The translations under genes were made by a program, and so were the position numbers. Shown in pieces: positions 8,618 through 17,281 of a stretch of DNA of 64,000 nucleotides (position 1 is its first letter; the number at the start of each line of letters is the position of its first letter). The stretch lies in the NCBI RefSeq assembly GCF_900129385.1, contig NZ_FQVO01000011.1:1-64000 (forward strand), written 5' to 3'. A model generated the notes under the pieces. That model was not told the origin of the DNA and did not search any database. It was given only the letters and a program-made list of their open reading frames with translations. The DNA comes from Chryseobacterium takakiae (GTDB lineage: Bacteria; Bacteroidota; Bacteroidia; Flavobacteriales; Weeksellaceae).

Positions 8618-10410
8618 TATTCATTATTAAAAAAGTCATAAATAACTTTCGCTTTACTTTTACCAAGAATTTCTTCAAGCGTTTCCAGGCTTGATTCTTT
8701 AATCCTTTTTACGGATTTTAATCTGGATAAAAGCATCTCAATTGTTTTCTCACCTACTCCGGGAATTTCTTCCAGTTCAGATTTTATCGTTGAATTTTTT
8801 CTTCTGGTTCTATGATGCTTTACCCCAAACCGGTGCGCTTCATCCCGTACTCTCTGCAGGATTTTCAGTGTTTCCGATTTTTTATCAAGGTACAACGGGA
8901 TAGAATCTTCCGGAAAAAAAAGCTCTTCCAGTCTTTTTGCAATGCCGATGATGGTAATTTTACCATATAATCCCAATAAACGCAGGCTTTTCACCGCTGA
9001 AGAAAGCTGGCCTTTACCGCCGTCGATCAGGATCAGCTGTGGTAATTCTTCGCCTTCATCCAGCATTCTTTTATAACGACGGTAAATCACTTCTTCCATC
9101 GTAGCAAAATCATTCGGTCCCTCCACGGTTTTTGGGTGGAAAATTCTGTAGTCGGCTTTGCTGGGTTTTCCGTCTTTAAAAACAACACATGCAGAAACAG
9201 GATTGGTCCCCTGAATATTAGAATTATCGAAACCTTCAATGTGGCGGGGCTCTACCGGCATCCTTAAGAGTTTCTGCATCTCTGCCATGATGCGGTTGGT
9301 ATGTCTTTCCGGATCTACAATCTGTACCTGTTTCAGCTTTTCAAGACGATATTCTTTCGCATTTTTTTCTGAAAGTTCTACGATACGTTTTTTATCTCCC
9401 ACCTTAGGAACAATCAGCTTTACATTTGGGATTTCAATAGCCAGGTGAAAAGGCAGCAACACTTCCTTAGAATCCGAATCAAATTTCTGACGGATTTCAA
9501 CTAAAGCCTGCTCCATGATTTCTTCATCGGTTTCCTCAAGGATTTTTTTGATTTCAGTTGTAAAACTCTGAATGATATTTCCGTTTCTGATCTTAAAAAA
9601 GTTTACATAAGCAGCAGTCTCATCGCTGGTCATTCCAAAAACATCCACATCATCGATGCTTGGATTTACTACCGTATTTTTAGCCTGGTAATCTTCTAGA
9701 GCGTCCAGTCTCTCCTTAACGATCTGTGCACTTTCAAACTGCAGGTTGGTAGCATATTTCATCATCTGGTTCATCAGATATTCTTTTGCCTTGCGGAAAT
9801 CTCCTTTGATGATGCCCCGGATGGCGTCGATCTTTTCGTCATAATCTTGTTTGCTTTCCAGTCCTTCACAGGGGCCTTCGCAGTTTTTAATATGATATTC
9901 CAGACAGACTTTATATTTACCTTCTTCAATCTTCGCAGGAGCCAGATTAAGATTGCAGGTTCTCAGCTTGTAAATATGTTTGATGGTATCCAGTAAAATT
10001 TTTGCCGGACGTACTTTCGCGTAAGGTCCGTAATATTCGGAACCGTCTTTGATTTTAGTTCTCGTTAAAAATATTCTCGGAAAATCTTCATTTTTAATGC
10101 AAATCCACGGATAGGTCTTATCATCTTTCAGCATGACGTTATAAAACGGCTGATGTTCTTTAATAAGATTATTTTCTAATAAAAGTGCATCATATTCACT
10201 GTTGACAATTGTAGTTTCCAACCGGTTGATCTTTCCGACCATTATTCTTGTACGGTATCCGGAAAGGGTTTTATTGAAATAAGAAAGTACTCTTTTCTTC
10301 AGATTTTTGGCCTTACCCACATACAGCAGCTGATCGTTTTTATCATAATAACGATAAACGCCGGGTTCAGATGGTAAAGTTTTCAGCTGTAATTCTAGAG
10401 AGGGATTCAT
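8617..10410 (-). CDS. uvrC: Excinuclease ABC subunit C (UvrC)
   Basis: This 597-aa protein is the nucleotide excision repair nuclease that cuts DNA on both sides of a lesion after UvrAB binding. The N-terminus holds the GIY-YIG nuclease domain (GVYRYYDKNDQLLYVGKAKN). The middle has a UVR motif (residues of about 205-240, LQFESAQIVKERLDAL). An RNase H-like endonuclease domain follows (GFDNSNIQGTNPV and LILIDGGKGQL), and the C-terminus has helix-hairpin-helix motifs (IPGVGEKTIEMLL). The length is normal for the family. A -7 box (TAAATTTG, minus strand, 10422-10415) lies just upstream of the start. It appears to be a single-gene unit. Confidence 0.97.
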   Translation of the reverse strand: MNPSLELQLKTLPSEPGVYRYYDKNDQLLYVGKAKNLKKRVLSYFNKTLSGYRTRIMVGKINRLETTIVNSEYDALLLENNLIKEHQPFYNVMLKDDKTYPWICIKNEDFPRIFLTRTKIKDGSEYYGPYAKVRPAKILLDTIKHIYKLRTCNLNLAPAKIEEGKYKVCLEYHIKNCEGPCEGLESKQDYDEKIDAIRGIIKGDFRKAKEYLMNQMMKYATNLQFESAQIVKERLDALEDYQAKNTVVNPSIDDVDVFGMTSDETAAYVNFFKIRNGNIIQSFTTEIKKILEETDEEIMEQALVEIRQKFDSDSKEVLLPFHLAIEIPNVKLIVPKVGDKKRIVELSEKNAKEYRLEKLKQVQIVDPERHTNRIMAEMQKLLRMPVEPRHIEGFDNSNIQGTNPVSACVVFKDGKPSKADYRIFHPKTVEGPNDFATMEEVIYRRYKRMLDEGEELPQLILIDGGKGQLSSAVKSLRLLGLYGKITIIGIAKRLEELFFPEDSIPLYLDKKSETLKILQRVRDEAHRFGVKHHRTRRKNSTIKSELEEIPGVGEKTIEMLLSRLKSVKRIKESSLETLEEILGKSKAKVIYDFFNNE

Positions 10411-10511
10411 ATAACAAATTTAGGGAATTTAAAGGCATAAAAAAAGCTGTAGAATCATCACGGCTTTAGAATTTATGTTAATTTTTAAAGTTTACAATAT
10501 TTGACAAAAAA

Positions 10512-10539
10512 AAATGCTGCCCTTAATTAGGCAGCATTT
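10512..10539 (-). terminator. Terminator of the 253-aa secreted protein gene
   Basis: AAATGCTGCC (10512-10521) pairs with GGCAGCATTT (10530-10539). On the minus strand the stem runs into a long T tract, matching the gene ending at 10558. Confidence 0.85.
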
Positions 10540-10557
10540 GCAATATTTAATATGTTT

Positions 10558-11319
10558 TTATCCGTTGCTCATTGATGTATATTCATTCACCAAAAAACTG
10601 AAATAATCCCATTCCACAGAATTTTTAGGATACCTTTTCATGAATTCTGCATTATCCCCAAAAAGAAAATCATAGTTGTCCTCAAAATCATCTTTATGAA
10701 GCCACATCACTTTATCTCCTTTTTTTACATAATAAGATTTGATAACACCACCGCCCAGCTGAGGTCCGTACCCGAATGAAACACCTCCTGTTTCCTTAGC
10801 TCTCGGATCATGATAAACAGAAATGATATCATCAAATCCCGGATTGATCACCTGCATCAGGAATTCTTTATCGTCTTTTTTGTTTTTTAAAGAAACCGTT
10901 TGGTTTACAAAATATATCCTGTCGCTATTGGTGGTTTTGGTAAGTTTTCGGGTACTGTAATTTCTGATATTCCCCATGTATTTGGCCACCTTTGCAATTT
11001 TCTCAGCATTGCTTGGGTAGATGTACATTTCAGCGATATGATCAGCATCAAAAGTTTCGTTTTTTTTCGTAATGCTGTCTTTTAAAGATACTTCAAAAAT
11101 CTGTCCTTTTTTGGAGTCTGTTTTACTGCAAAAACCTTTGTGAACACTTCCGTCTTTTAAAATAACAGTTGAGGTTTTCTTTGGCGATGGCATGTTGAAT
11201 CCTTCATTGAAAAGATACTGTTCCATCTTTTTAATTTCTTCTTTGGAGTATTTCACTTTTTGTGCAAACGATGCAGTACTGGTAAGAACCATTGCAAACA
11301 GTAATGTTTTAAGTTTCAT
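10558..11319 (-). CDS. Secreted protein of unknown function
   Basis: I do not recognise the family. Starting at 11319 gives 253 aa with a signal peptide (MKLKTLLFAMVLTSTASFAQ). A longer reading from 11349 only adds ten residues ahead of the signal. The mature part is lysine-rich and mixed alpha/beta, without cysteine clusters or metal motifs, so it is probably a soluble periplasmic or outer-membrane-associated protein. Its own strong terminator lies downstream, so it is likely monocistronic. Confidence 0.6.
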   Translation of the reverse strand: MKLKTLLFAMVLTSTASFAQKVKYSKEEIKKMEQYLFNEGFNMPSPKKTSTVILKDGSVHKGFCSKTDSKKGQIFEVSLKDSITKKNETFDADHIAEMYIYPSNAEKIAKVAKYMGNIRNYSTRKLTKTTNSDRIYFVNQTVSLKNKKDDKEFLMQVINPGFDDIISVYHDPRAKETGGVSFGYGPQLGGGVIKSYYVKKGDKVMWLHKDDFEDNYDFLFGDNAEFMKRYPKNSVEWDYFSFLVNEYTSMSNG

Positions 11320-11426
11320 AAGGATATTAATTTTTTTATTCAGCAGCAAAAATAGGAAATTAATATGCTCATTCTCAGAAAATTTTCATCACATAAAATA
11401 AGCTTTCCCAATTATGGCTAAATGTG

Positions 11427-11434
11427 TAATTTTA
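11427..11434 (+). promoter_or_regulatory. -7-like box of hutH
   Basis: TAATTTTA lies 16 bases before the hutH start. It differs from TAnnTTTG in the last base, and no clear -33 TTG is seen. Confidence 0.35.
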
Positions 11435-11450
11435 AGACAAAATTTAGAGA

Positions 11451-12938
11451 ATGATATACGGTGTAGATGTTTTAAGTTTCCATGATGTTCTGGAGATCTG
11501 TAAAACTCCCAATAAAGCTAAACTTAATAAGACAGCGAGAGAGCAAATTTTAAAATCGCAGAAGAATGTTCAGAAAATTGTAGAATCAGACCGCTGTGTT
11601 TACGGGATTAATACGGGTTTCGGCCCTCTTTGCGATACGAAAATTTCAGCCGATGAAACGGCACTTTTACAATACAATCTGATCATTTCCCATGCAGTAG
11701 GTGTGGGCAAGCCTATAGATAAAGAACTTTCAAAAATCATGATGATTGCCAAAGTTCATGCTTTGTCTAAAGGATTTTCAGGAGTTTCTCTGGAAGTCAT
11801 CGAAAGAATGATTCTCATGCTGGAAAAAGATATCATCCCTGTTGTTCCGGAACAGGGTTCTGTTGGCGCCTCCGGTGACCTTGCCCCGCTTGCACATTTG
11901 GTATTGCCGCTTTTGGGCTTAGGAAAAGTATGGGTAGGAAAAGAAATTTTCCCTACAGCAGAAATTTTAGAGAAAAATGATCTTCTTCCATTGGCACTGG
12001 GACCAAAAGAAGGATTGGGGCTGATTAACGGAACCCAGTTTATCTTAGCACATGCGATTAAAGGATTAGAAAAATTTGAATATTTACTTGATCTTGCGGA
12101 TATGACGGCTGCAATGAGCCTTGAAGCGTACAGAGGTTCTGCAAGCCCTTTTAAGAAAGAGCTTCATGAGATCAGACCTTTTGAAGGCAGTAAAAAAGTT
12201 GCGGCAAGAATGCTGAAATTTCTGAAAGGTTCGGAAAACCTGCAGGCTCACGAAGATTGTGAGCGTGTTCAGGATCCATATTCTATGAGATGTGTTCCAC
12301 AGGTTCACGGAGCAAGCAGAAATGCATTTGAACATCTAAAAATGATGGCGGAAACGGAACTGAATTCCGTTACGGATAACCCGATTGTTCTGAGCGCCGA
12401 AGAATCAATATCAGGAGGGAATTTCCACGGTCAGCTGATGGCGTTGCCATTGGATTATGCAACGTTGGCGGCTGCTGAGCTGGGCAATATTTCCGACAGA
12501 AGAAGCTACTTACTGTTGGAAGGAAAATACGGTTTACCAAGATTATTAACGGAAAGTTCAGGACTAAATTCAGGATTCATGATCCCGCAATATACCTCAG
12601 CAGCTTTGGTTACGGAGAATAAAACATTGTGTTTTCCTGCTTCTGCCGATTCTATTCCTACGAGTCTCGGACAGGAAGACCATGTTTCCATGGGAAGCAT
12701 TTCAGGAAGGAAGTTTAATCAGGTTCTGGGAAATCTTGTAAATATTTTAGCTGTCGAATTGATGTTTGCCGCACAGGGATTAGAATTCAGGAGACCGGCA
12801 AAATGCTCTAAAATCATTGAAGAAAACTTCTCAATCTTGCGATCAAAAGTTACTAAACTTGAAGACGACCGATTGATTGGTGAAGATATGCTGGCTATCG
12901 CAGAATTGATTAATGAAAGGAAATTCGTTGTAAATTAA
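11451..12938 (+). CDS. hutH: Histidine ammonia-lyase
   Basis: This 495-aa protein belongs to the MIO-dependent aromatic amino acid lyases, which deaminate histidine to urocanate. The Ala-Ser-Gly triad that cyclises into the MIO cofactor is at residues 140-142 (GSVGASGDLAPLAH). A Ser-His pair in the substrate pocket region (IISHAVGVG) favours histidine or tyrosine over phenylalanine. The conserved GLINGTQ and NPI segments are present. No hutU, hutI or hutG lies beside it, so the rest of the histidine pathway is elsewhere, or the enzyme serves another role. A tyrosine ammonia-lyase activity cannot be excluded from sequence alone. Confidence 0.88.
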   Translation: MIYGVDVLSFHDVLEICKTPNKAKLNKTAREQILKSQKNVQKIVESDRCVYGINTGFGPLCDTKISADETALLQYNLIISHAVGVGKPIDKELSKIMMIAKVHALSKGFSGVSLEVIERMILMLEKDIIPVVPEQGSVGASGDLAPLAHLVLPLLGLGKVWVGKEIFPTAEILEKNDLLPLALGPKEGLGLINGTQFILAHAIKGLEKFEYLLDLADMTAAMSLEAYRGSASPFKKELHEIRPFEGSKKVAARMLKFLKGSENLQAHEDCERVQDPYSMRCVPQVHGASRNAFEHLKMMAETELNSVTDNPIVLSAEESISGGNFHGQLMALPLDYATLAAAELGNISDRRSYLLLEGKYGLPRLLTESSGLNSGFMIPQYTSAALVTENKTLCFPASADSIPTSLGQEDHVSMGSISGRKFNQVLGNLVNILAVELMFAAQGLEFRRPAKCSKIIEENFSILRSKVTKLEDDRLIGEDMLAIAELINERKFVVN

Positions 12939-12972
12939 TAGTAATCAAATTACTCTTATAATAATTTTATAC

Positions 12973-12997
12973 AAAAGCTCCTTCGTCCGGAGCTTTT
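12973..12997 (+). terminator. Terminator of hutH
   Basis: AAAAGCTCC (12973-12981) pairs with GGAGCTTTT (12989-12997) and is followed by GGTTTTTT. Confidence 0.85.
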
Positions 12998-13025
12998 GGT
13001 TTTTTAATCCAATAAAAATTTAGTT

Positions 13026-13472
13026 ATGAAAATTCAGAGAACAGATTCTTCCGGCAAAGATTTTCGGGATTTGGTGAAACTTTTAGACGCTGATCTGGCC
13101 CTTCGGAATGGTGAAGACCAGGCATTTTATAATCAGTTTAATAATATCGATGTGATTAAAAACTGTATTGTAGTTTACATTGATGAAATTCCTGCTGCCT
13201 GCGGCTCTTTCAAAAAATTTGAAAATGATACCGTTGAAATTAAAAGAATGTATACCCATCCGGATTTTAGAAAAAGAGGTTTGGCAACTGCCATTGTAAA
13301 AGAACTTGAAGAATGGGCAAAAGAATTGAACTATAAAAAAGCGGTGCTGGAAACCTCACTGGAACAGAACGAGGCGCTCTCGGTTTATGAAAAAAGCGGC
13401 TATCAAAGAATTCCCAATTATGGTCAGTACACTGGTATTGAGAAGAGTGTCTGCTACGAGAAAACCCTGTAA
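13026..13472 (+). CDS. GNAT-family N-acetyltransferase
   Basis: This 148-aa protein has the GNAT fold. The acetyl-CoA pyrophosphate-binding loop RKRGLA follows the beta-4 strand (VEIKRMYTHPDF), and a late strand reads YKKAVLETS. The size is standard for a single-domain acetyltransferase. The acceptor substrate is unknown. It lies between the hutH terminator and the subtilase gene and is probably transcribed alone. Confidence 0.85.
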   Translation: MKIQRTDSSGKDFRDLVKLLDADLALRNGEDQAFYNQFNNIDVIKNCIVVYIDEIPAACGSFKKFENDTVEIKRMYTHPDFRKRGLATAIVKELEEWAKELNYKKAVLETSLEQNEALSVYEKSGYQRIPNYGQYTGIEKSVCYEKTL

Positions 13473-13584
13473 ATTTTAATGAATATTATTTTTAGCATAA
13501 TAAAAACATGATAAAATTTGATCTTTAAGGTTCTGTAATTCAATGTAAAGTGATATCTTGGTTTACAATCAAATATTATTTTAT

Positions 13585-15081
13585 ATGAAGAAAAATGTAT
13601 TTTTAGTACTTATGCTGTTTTTTGTTTTTACAGCATGTAACAGAGATGATCTGCAGAATGCAACGGCAGATATGGAAATCACTCAGAAAGATCCTCTTTC
13701 TGCAAAACAGATCAACGGTCAGATTAATGAAACCATCAGAACTAAAGGAAGGTTTTCCTGGAAAGAATCTTCCGACCATTTTGTGTGGAGTGCTATTTTT
13801 CAGGGAAATAAAATTGCTTCGATAGGTTTTGGATCTTCCTTTGACAGAAGTCAGACTCCCGACAGCAAATCGATTGAAGAAGATATTTTACAGGTAATTG
13901 AAAAATATGAAGGAAAAAGCGACAGAATTGTATTGTCCTCCGATCCGTACCTCAATCAGATGGATGTTTCTATTGAAAAGCAGGAAACGATAATCGCTCT
14001 GCGAAAAATGAAGAATATCCGCTATGTGGAACCCGCAGATTACCGCTATTTTGAAAATGAAAGAAAACTGAACGGCACTGCCAAATCCAGCAGCTCGTCA
14101 TCAGGATGCGGATTTGAATCGACTGCCTTGAGTACATCAGATTACACAACCGTAACGCCTAATGCAAAAGCTCCGTGGTCTTTTTCAAAACATAATATTA
14201 TCAATGCCTGGAGCTACAGTACCGGAGCAGGAGTTACCATTGGCGTCATTGACAGCGGTGTTTCTTCTGTGCAATCACTTTTAGGATCAAGCTTCAACAA
14301 CGGATTGTCTTCCGGCAGAAGCATCAGTAAAAACGGAGTCTATGTAGATTCCATATGGCCGTGGAGCACAGGATACGACGGCTCGGCAGATCAATGCGGA
14401 CACGGAACCAGCATGGCTTCAGCAATGGCAGCCCCGCGAAATAATATGGGACAGCCGGTGGGAGTTGCTTATAACGCAAATCTCGTTACTTACCGAGCGG
14501 CATCCAATGTCGTTCTGGATGGTTACCATGAACAGAACGGAGTAAAAATCGCCTTCACGGAATTAGGAAACAATAACAATGTGAAAATTATATCTATGTC
14601 GATGGGCCATATTTTCTCAGTCGGAAAAATTGAAGACGGGGTGAAATATGCCTATTCAAAAGGTAAATTAATCTTCTGTGCAGGCGGAACCTCTACCAGT
14701 TTTACCAATTTCGTAGGCGTTATCTTTCCGGCGTGGATGTCTGAAACACAAGCGGTGACAGGGGTAAAAGAAAATACGTCGAATCAGAAATGTGATGTGT
14801 GTCATTCCGGTGCGGAGATCGATTTTACTTATCAGATGGAAAGAGCTTCCGGAAACAGTATTCCGGTGCTGAGCTATTATAACGGACAAACCGATTATGT
14901 GGGGGGATCTTCGGTAGCAACCGCTTCCACTGCAGGAATTGCCGCTTTGGTATGGTCTAAAAATCCTTTCTGGACAAGAGATCAGGTGCTTAACAAAATG
15001 CGTCAGTCCGCAACTTATTATCCTAATCCGAATTCTGATTACGGATATGGTAATATCAATGTTCTGCAGGCAGTGCAGTAA
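13585..15081 (+). CDS. Lipoprotein S8-family (subtilisin-like) serine peptidase
   Basis: From the ATG at 13585 the product is 498 aa; the upstream TTG at 13558 is unlikely. The signal ends in a lipobox (VFTAC, Cys18), so the protein should be a lipoprotein exported beyond the inner membrane. A propeptide-like region covers about 30-155. The catalytic triad is visible: Asp223 (GVIDSGVS), His273 (CGHGTSMAS) and Ser443 (GGSSVATAS, in place of the usual GTSMA). Cysteines at CDVCHS may form a disulfide or bind metal. It probably degrades extracellular or periplasmic protein. A terminator at 15107-15130 follows. Confidence 0.9.
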   Translation: MKKNVFLVLMLFFVFTACNRDDLQNATADMEITQKDPLSAKQINGQINETIRTKGRFSWKESSDHFVWSAIFQGNKIASIGFGSSFDRSQTPDSKSIEEDILQVIEKYEGKSDRIVLSSDPYLNQMDVSIEKQETIIALRKMKNIRYVEPADYRYFENERKLNGTAKSSSSSSGCGFESTALSTSDYTTVTPNAKAPWSFSKHNIINAWSYSTGAGVTIGVIDSGVSSVQSLLGSSFNNGLSSGRSISKNGVYVDSIWPWSTGYDGSADQCGHGTSMASAMAAPRNNMGQPVGVAYNANLVTYRAASNVVLDGYHEQNGVKIAFTELGNNNNVKIISMSMGHIFSVGKIEDGVKYAYSKGKLIFCAGGTSTSFTNFVGVIFPAWMSETQAVTGVKENTSNQKCDVCHSGAEIDFTYQMERASGNSIPVLSYYNGQTDYVGGSSVATASTAGIAALVWSKNPFWTRDQVLNKMRQSATYYPNPNSDYGYGNINVLQAVQ

Positions 15082-15106
15082 ATTCATCATTTATAGATCA
15101 ACATAG

Positions 15107-15130
15107 AGACAGTGATGATTATTGCTGTCT
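15107..15130 (+). terminator. Terminator of the S8 peptidase gene
   Basis: AGACAG (15107-15112) pairs with CTGTCT (15125-15130), followed by TTTTTATTTTT. Confidence 0.7.
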
Positions 15131-15219
15131 TTTTATTTTTAATTCCAATTGATTATTAAGTAATTATACGTAATGTAAAATTGAGTATATCTACTCTATT
15201 ATTTATCTGTTTTCTGAAG

Positions 15220-15227
15220 TAGCTTTG
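15220..15227 (+). promoter_or_regulatory. Possible -7 box for the small cystatin-like unit
   Basis: TAGCTTTG fits TAnnTTTG and lies about 90 bases before the 22-codon ORF at 15315. No clear -33 TTG is within range. Confidence 0.3.
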
Positions 15228-15314
15228 TCATGTGATCACAACAAAACATTTCGACTTTTACAATTGATGATTTATAATTATTGATGTATCTGGAGAATTT
15301 TAAAAACTAAAACT

Positions 15315-15383
15315 ATGGAGCCAGAAACCATTCAAACGGGGCGTATCCGAAAGGCCATAAGAGTAGGGAAACAAAAATATTAA
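15315..15383 (+). CDS. 22-codon ORF directly upstream of the cystatin-like gene
   Basis: This starts ATG GAG CCA and ends in TAA only two bases before the ATG of the next gene. The peptide is MEPETIQTGRIRKAIRVGKQ plus KY, with a strongly basic C-terminal half. The close spacing suggests translational coupling or a leader peptide. It might equally be a small functional peptide or a chance ORF; length alone gives little support. Confidence 0.35.
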   Translation: MEPETIQTGRIRKAIRVGKQKY

Positions 15384-15385
15384 TC

Positions 15386-15658
15386 ATGACAGAACAACAA
15401 GAAACATTAGTAGGAGGCTGGACAGCATTTCACCCTCTTACTCCGGAAGATCAAAAAGTATTTGACGAAGCTATGAAAGGATTTGTAGGGGTAATCTATA
15501 CACCGTACGAAGTATCTACACAAGTGGTAAATGGCACCAATTACCGTTTCAAGTGCGACGCTTCAATGCCCCCTGCAGATGTTGTTTGGCAGGCAATTGT
15601 GGAAATCTATCAGCCGATTAACGGTCAGCCACACGTTGTTGGTATCACAAGAATTTAA
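15386..15658 (+). CDS. Cystatin (stefin)-like small protein
   Basis: This 90-aa protein has no signal peptide and should be cytoplasmic. Its pattern fits the cystatin/stefin fold of cysteine peptidase inhibitors. There is a Gly-Gly near the N-terminus (residues 10-11) and a helix (TPEDQKVFDEAMKG, 19-32). The first hairpin loop QVVNG lies at 46-50 inside STQVVNGTNYRFKC, closely matching the stefin QVVAGTNY signature. A strand VEIYQPINGQP (72-82) sits where stefins have the VFQSLP second loop. Stefins are about 98 aa, so the size also fits. The target in a bacterium is unknown. The assignment is from memory of the family, not from a search. Confidence 0.7.
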   Translation: MTEQQETLVGGWTAFHPLTPEDQKVFDEAMKGFVGVIYTPYEVSTQVVNGTNYRFKCDASMPPADVVWQAIVEIYQPINGQPHVVGITRI

Positions 15659-15679
15659 AAGCTTTATGCATATTCTAAG

Positions 15680-15705
15680 ATCGGGGGATTTTTTTATCTC
15701 CCGAT
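15680..15705 (+). terminator. Terminator of the cystatin-like gene
   Basis: ATCGGGGGA (15680-15688) pairs with TCTCCCGAT (15697-15705) with one G-T pair, followed by TTTTTA. Confidence 0.7.
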
Positions 15706-15722
15706 TTTTATTGTTTTAACCA

Positions 15723-16550
15723 TCAGCCGATTCTCACACTCGTCATACTGAGCGAACCGCCGATTAATTCATCATTGAATAAAGACAGTTCTTCAGATGA
15801 GGTTTTCAATCCCAATATATAAATTAAGGGAAGATAATGATCAGGAGTCGGAACAGAATATTGTAATGAAATTCCCTGGTTTTGATAGTCGATAATATTC
15901 TTGAAATTGCCGTCCAAAAGCCAGTTGTTGGTTTTTTCGCGTGCTTCAATGGCCCAGTCCCATCCCGCTCCAACGGTATTGATATTTCTCCAGTCGATCA
16001 GTCTCAGATTGTGAATGATATTTCCGCTGCCAATAATCAGAATTCCTTTTTCGCGAAGTTTGTTTAGTTTTTGGGCTAAATCAAAATGATATTGCGGAGG
16101 TTTTGAATAATCAATGCTCATCTGGATTACCGGAATATCCGCTTCGGGATACATATGTTTAATAACGGACCAGGCACCATGATCCAGTCCCCAGCTGTGG
16201 TCTTCTTCTACAAGTATGGGTTTTAACAATTCAGCCGCCTCTCTGGCCAGTTCAGGAGATCCCGGAGCAGGATACTGTACATCAAACAAAACCTGCGGAA
16301 AACCACCGAAATCATGAATTGTTCTCGGCATCGACATGGCCGTTACTTTAGTTCCGTTCGTGAGCCAATGTGCTGAAATACAAAGAATGGCATTCGGTTT
16401 CGGAATTTCCAAAGCAGCCTTGCGGAATCCCTGTACAAACTGGTTTTCTTCGACAGCATTCATCGGAGACCCGTGTCCCAGAAACAAAATAGGCATTTTT
16501 TCGGTATTGCTGAAAAGGTTACTGAGGTTTTGAAGATCGTTGAGGTTCAT
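15723..16550 (-). CDS. ygiD: Class III extradiol dioxygenase, 4,5-DOPA dioxygenase (YgiD) type
   Basis: This 275-aa protein matches the DODA/YgiD family of iron- or zinc-dependent extradiol dioxygenases. The N-terminal metal ligand His26 lies in LFLGHGSPMNAV. Further family segments are ISAHWLTNGT, DHGAWSVIKHMYP, ILIIGSGNIIHNLR and TPDHYLPLIYILG. In E. coli the homolog opens the ring of L-DOPA; the physiological substrate here is not known. Length is normal. It appears to be a single gene. Confidence 0.85.
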   Translation of the reverse strand: MNLNDLQNLSNLFSNTEKMPILFLGHGSPMNAVEENQFVQGFRKAALEIPKPNAILCISAHWLTNGTKVTAMSMPRTIHDFGGFPQVLFDVQYPAPGSPELAREAAELLKPILVEEDHSWGLDHGAWSVIKHMYPEADIPVIQMSIDYSKPPQYHFDLAQKLNKLREKGILIIGSGNIIHNLRLIDWRNINTVGAGWDWAIEAREKTNNWLLDGNFKNIIDYQNQGISLQYSVPTPDHYLPLIYILGLKTSSEELSLFNDELIGGSLSMTSVRIG

Positions 16551-16572
16551 TTTTTTATCTCATATTCATTAA

Positions 16573-16606
16573 AAAAGGTTCAAGGCTTTTAATCCCTGAA
16601 CCTTTT
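16573..16606. terminator. Hairpin terminator between dioxygenase and YceI genes
   Basis: AAAAGGTTCA (16573-16582) pairs with TGAACCTTTT (16597-16606). On the minus strand the stem runs into a short T tract, consistent with ending a transcript from yceI. Confidence 0.6.
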
Positions 16607-16632
16607 ATGTTTAATTATATATTTTGTTTTTG

Positions 16633-16747
16633 AACAGGATGGGCATCCTGTTGTGAACAGTTCGTCCCTTCGGGACTCATGTATTTTTGTCTTTTTAATA
16701 AATCGGATTAGCATCCGATTCTATTATAGGTCGTCCCTTCGGGACTC
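16633..16747. repeat. Two tandem composite palindromic repeats (GTCCCttcGGGAC)
   Basis: Each unit has an 8-bp hairpin around a 4-base loop followed by GTCCCTTCGGGAC. Unit 1 has AACAGGAT/ATCCTGTT at 16633-16652 and the GTCCC palindrome at 16664-16676. Unit 2 has AATCGGAT/ATCCGATT at 16701-16720 and the palindrome at 16733-16745. The first hairpin differs in sequence but keeps pairing, which points to selection for structure. Confidence 0.75.
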
Positions 16748-16768
16748 CCCAAAAATGCTGTTATATGA

Positions 16769-17281
16769 TTACGCTTGTTTTACAAACTGTAATTCACCGG
16801 CGATCTTTACTTCTTCACTTACCATTACGCCCCCAGCTTCAAGAGCAGCATTCCAGTTCAGTCCGAAATCCTTTCTGTTGATTTTCCCTTCAAAAGAAAA
16901 ACCTGCTTTTGTATTTCCCCACGGGTCTACATTGATTCCGTTAAAATCTACATCTAATGTTACAGGCTTTGTAATTCCGTTGATGGTAAGATTTCCTGTT
17001 ACTTCGTTGTTCAGGGCTGAAGATTCAAAAGTAATCGTAGGATTTGCTTCTGCGTTAAAGAATTCTGCAGATCTCAGGTGGTTATCTCTGTCCGTGTTAT
17101 GGGTAGAAATAGAAGCAGTTTGAATGGTTGCGGTAGTTTTAGCATTGGCGAAGCTGTCGTCTTCAGCATCAATTTCTGCGGTAAAATCGGTGAAATTTCC
17201 TTTGATATTGGAAATCATCATGTGTTTTACTTTAAAAGTAAGTTCGCTATGTGCCGGGTCTAATGTCCATTTTGTTGCCAT
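16769..17281 (-). CDS. YceI-family protein
   Basis: This 170-aa protein belongs to the YceI lipocalin-like family, whose barrel binds long isoprenoid or polyprenyl chains. Typical segments are WTLDPAHSELTFKVKHMMIS at the N-terminus, TVTGNLTINGITKPVTLDV-like strands and FGLNWNAALEAGG near the end. Periplasmic family members start with a signal peptide; this one does not, so it is predicted to be cytoplasmic. A -7 box (TAAATTTG, minus strand, 17320-17313) lies about 30 bases upstream. Confidence 0.9.
   Translation of the reverse strand: MATKWTLDPAHSELTFKVKHMMISNIKGNFTDFTAEIDAEDDSFANAKTTATIQTASISTHNTDRDNHLRSAEFFNAEANPTITFESSALNNEVTGNLTINGITKPVTLDVDFNGINVDPWGNTKAGFSFEGKINRKDFGLNWNAALEAGGVMVSEEVKIAGELQFVKQA

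Noticed and set aside
13558..13584. Upstream TTG start for the S8 peptidase
   Set aside because: It would put nine residues before a clean lipoprotein signal peptide; the ATG at 13585 fits much better.
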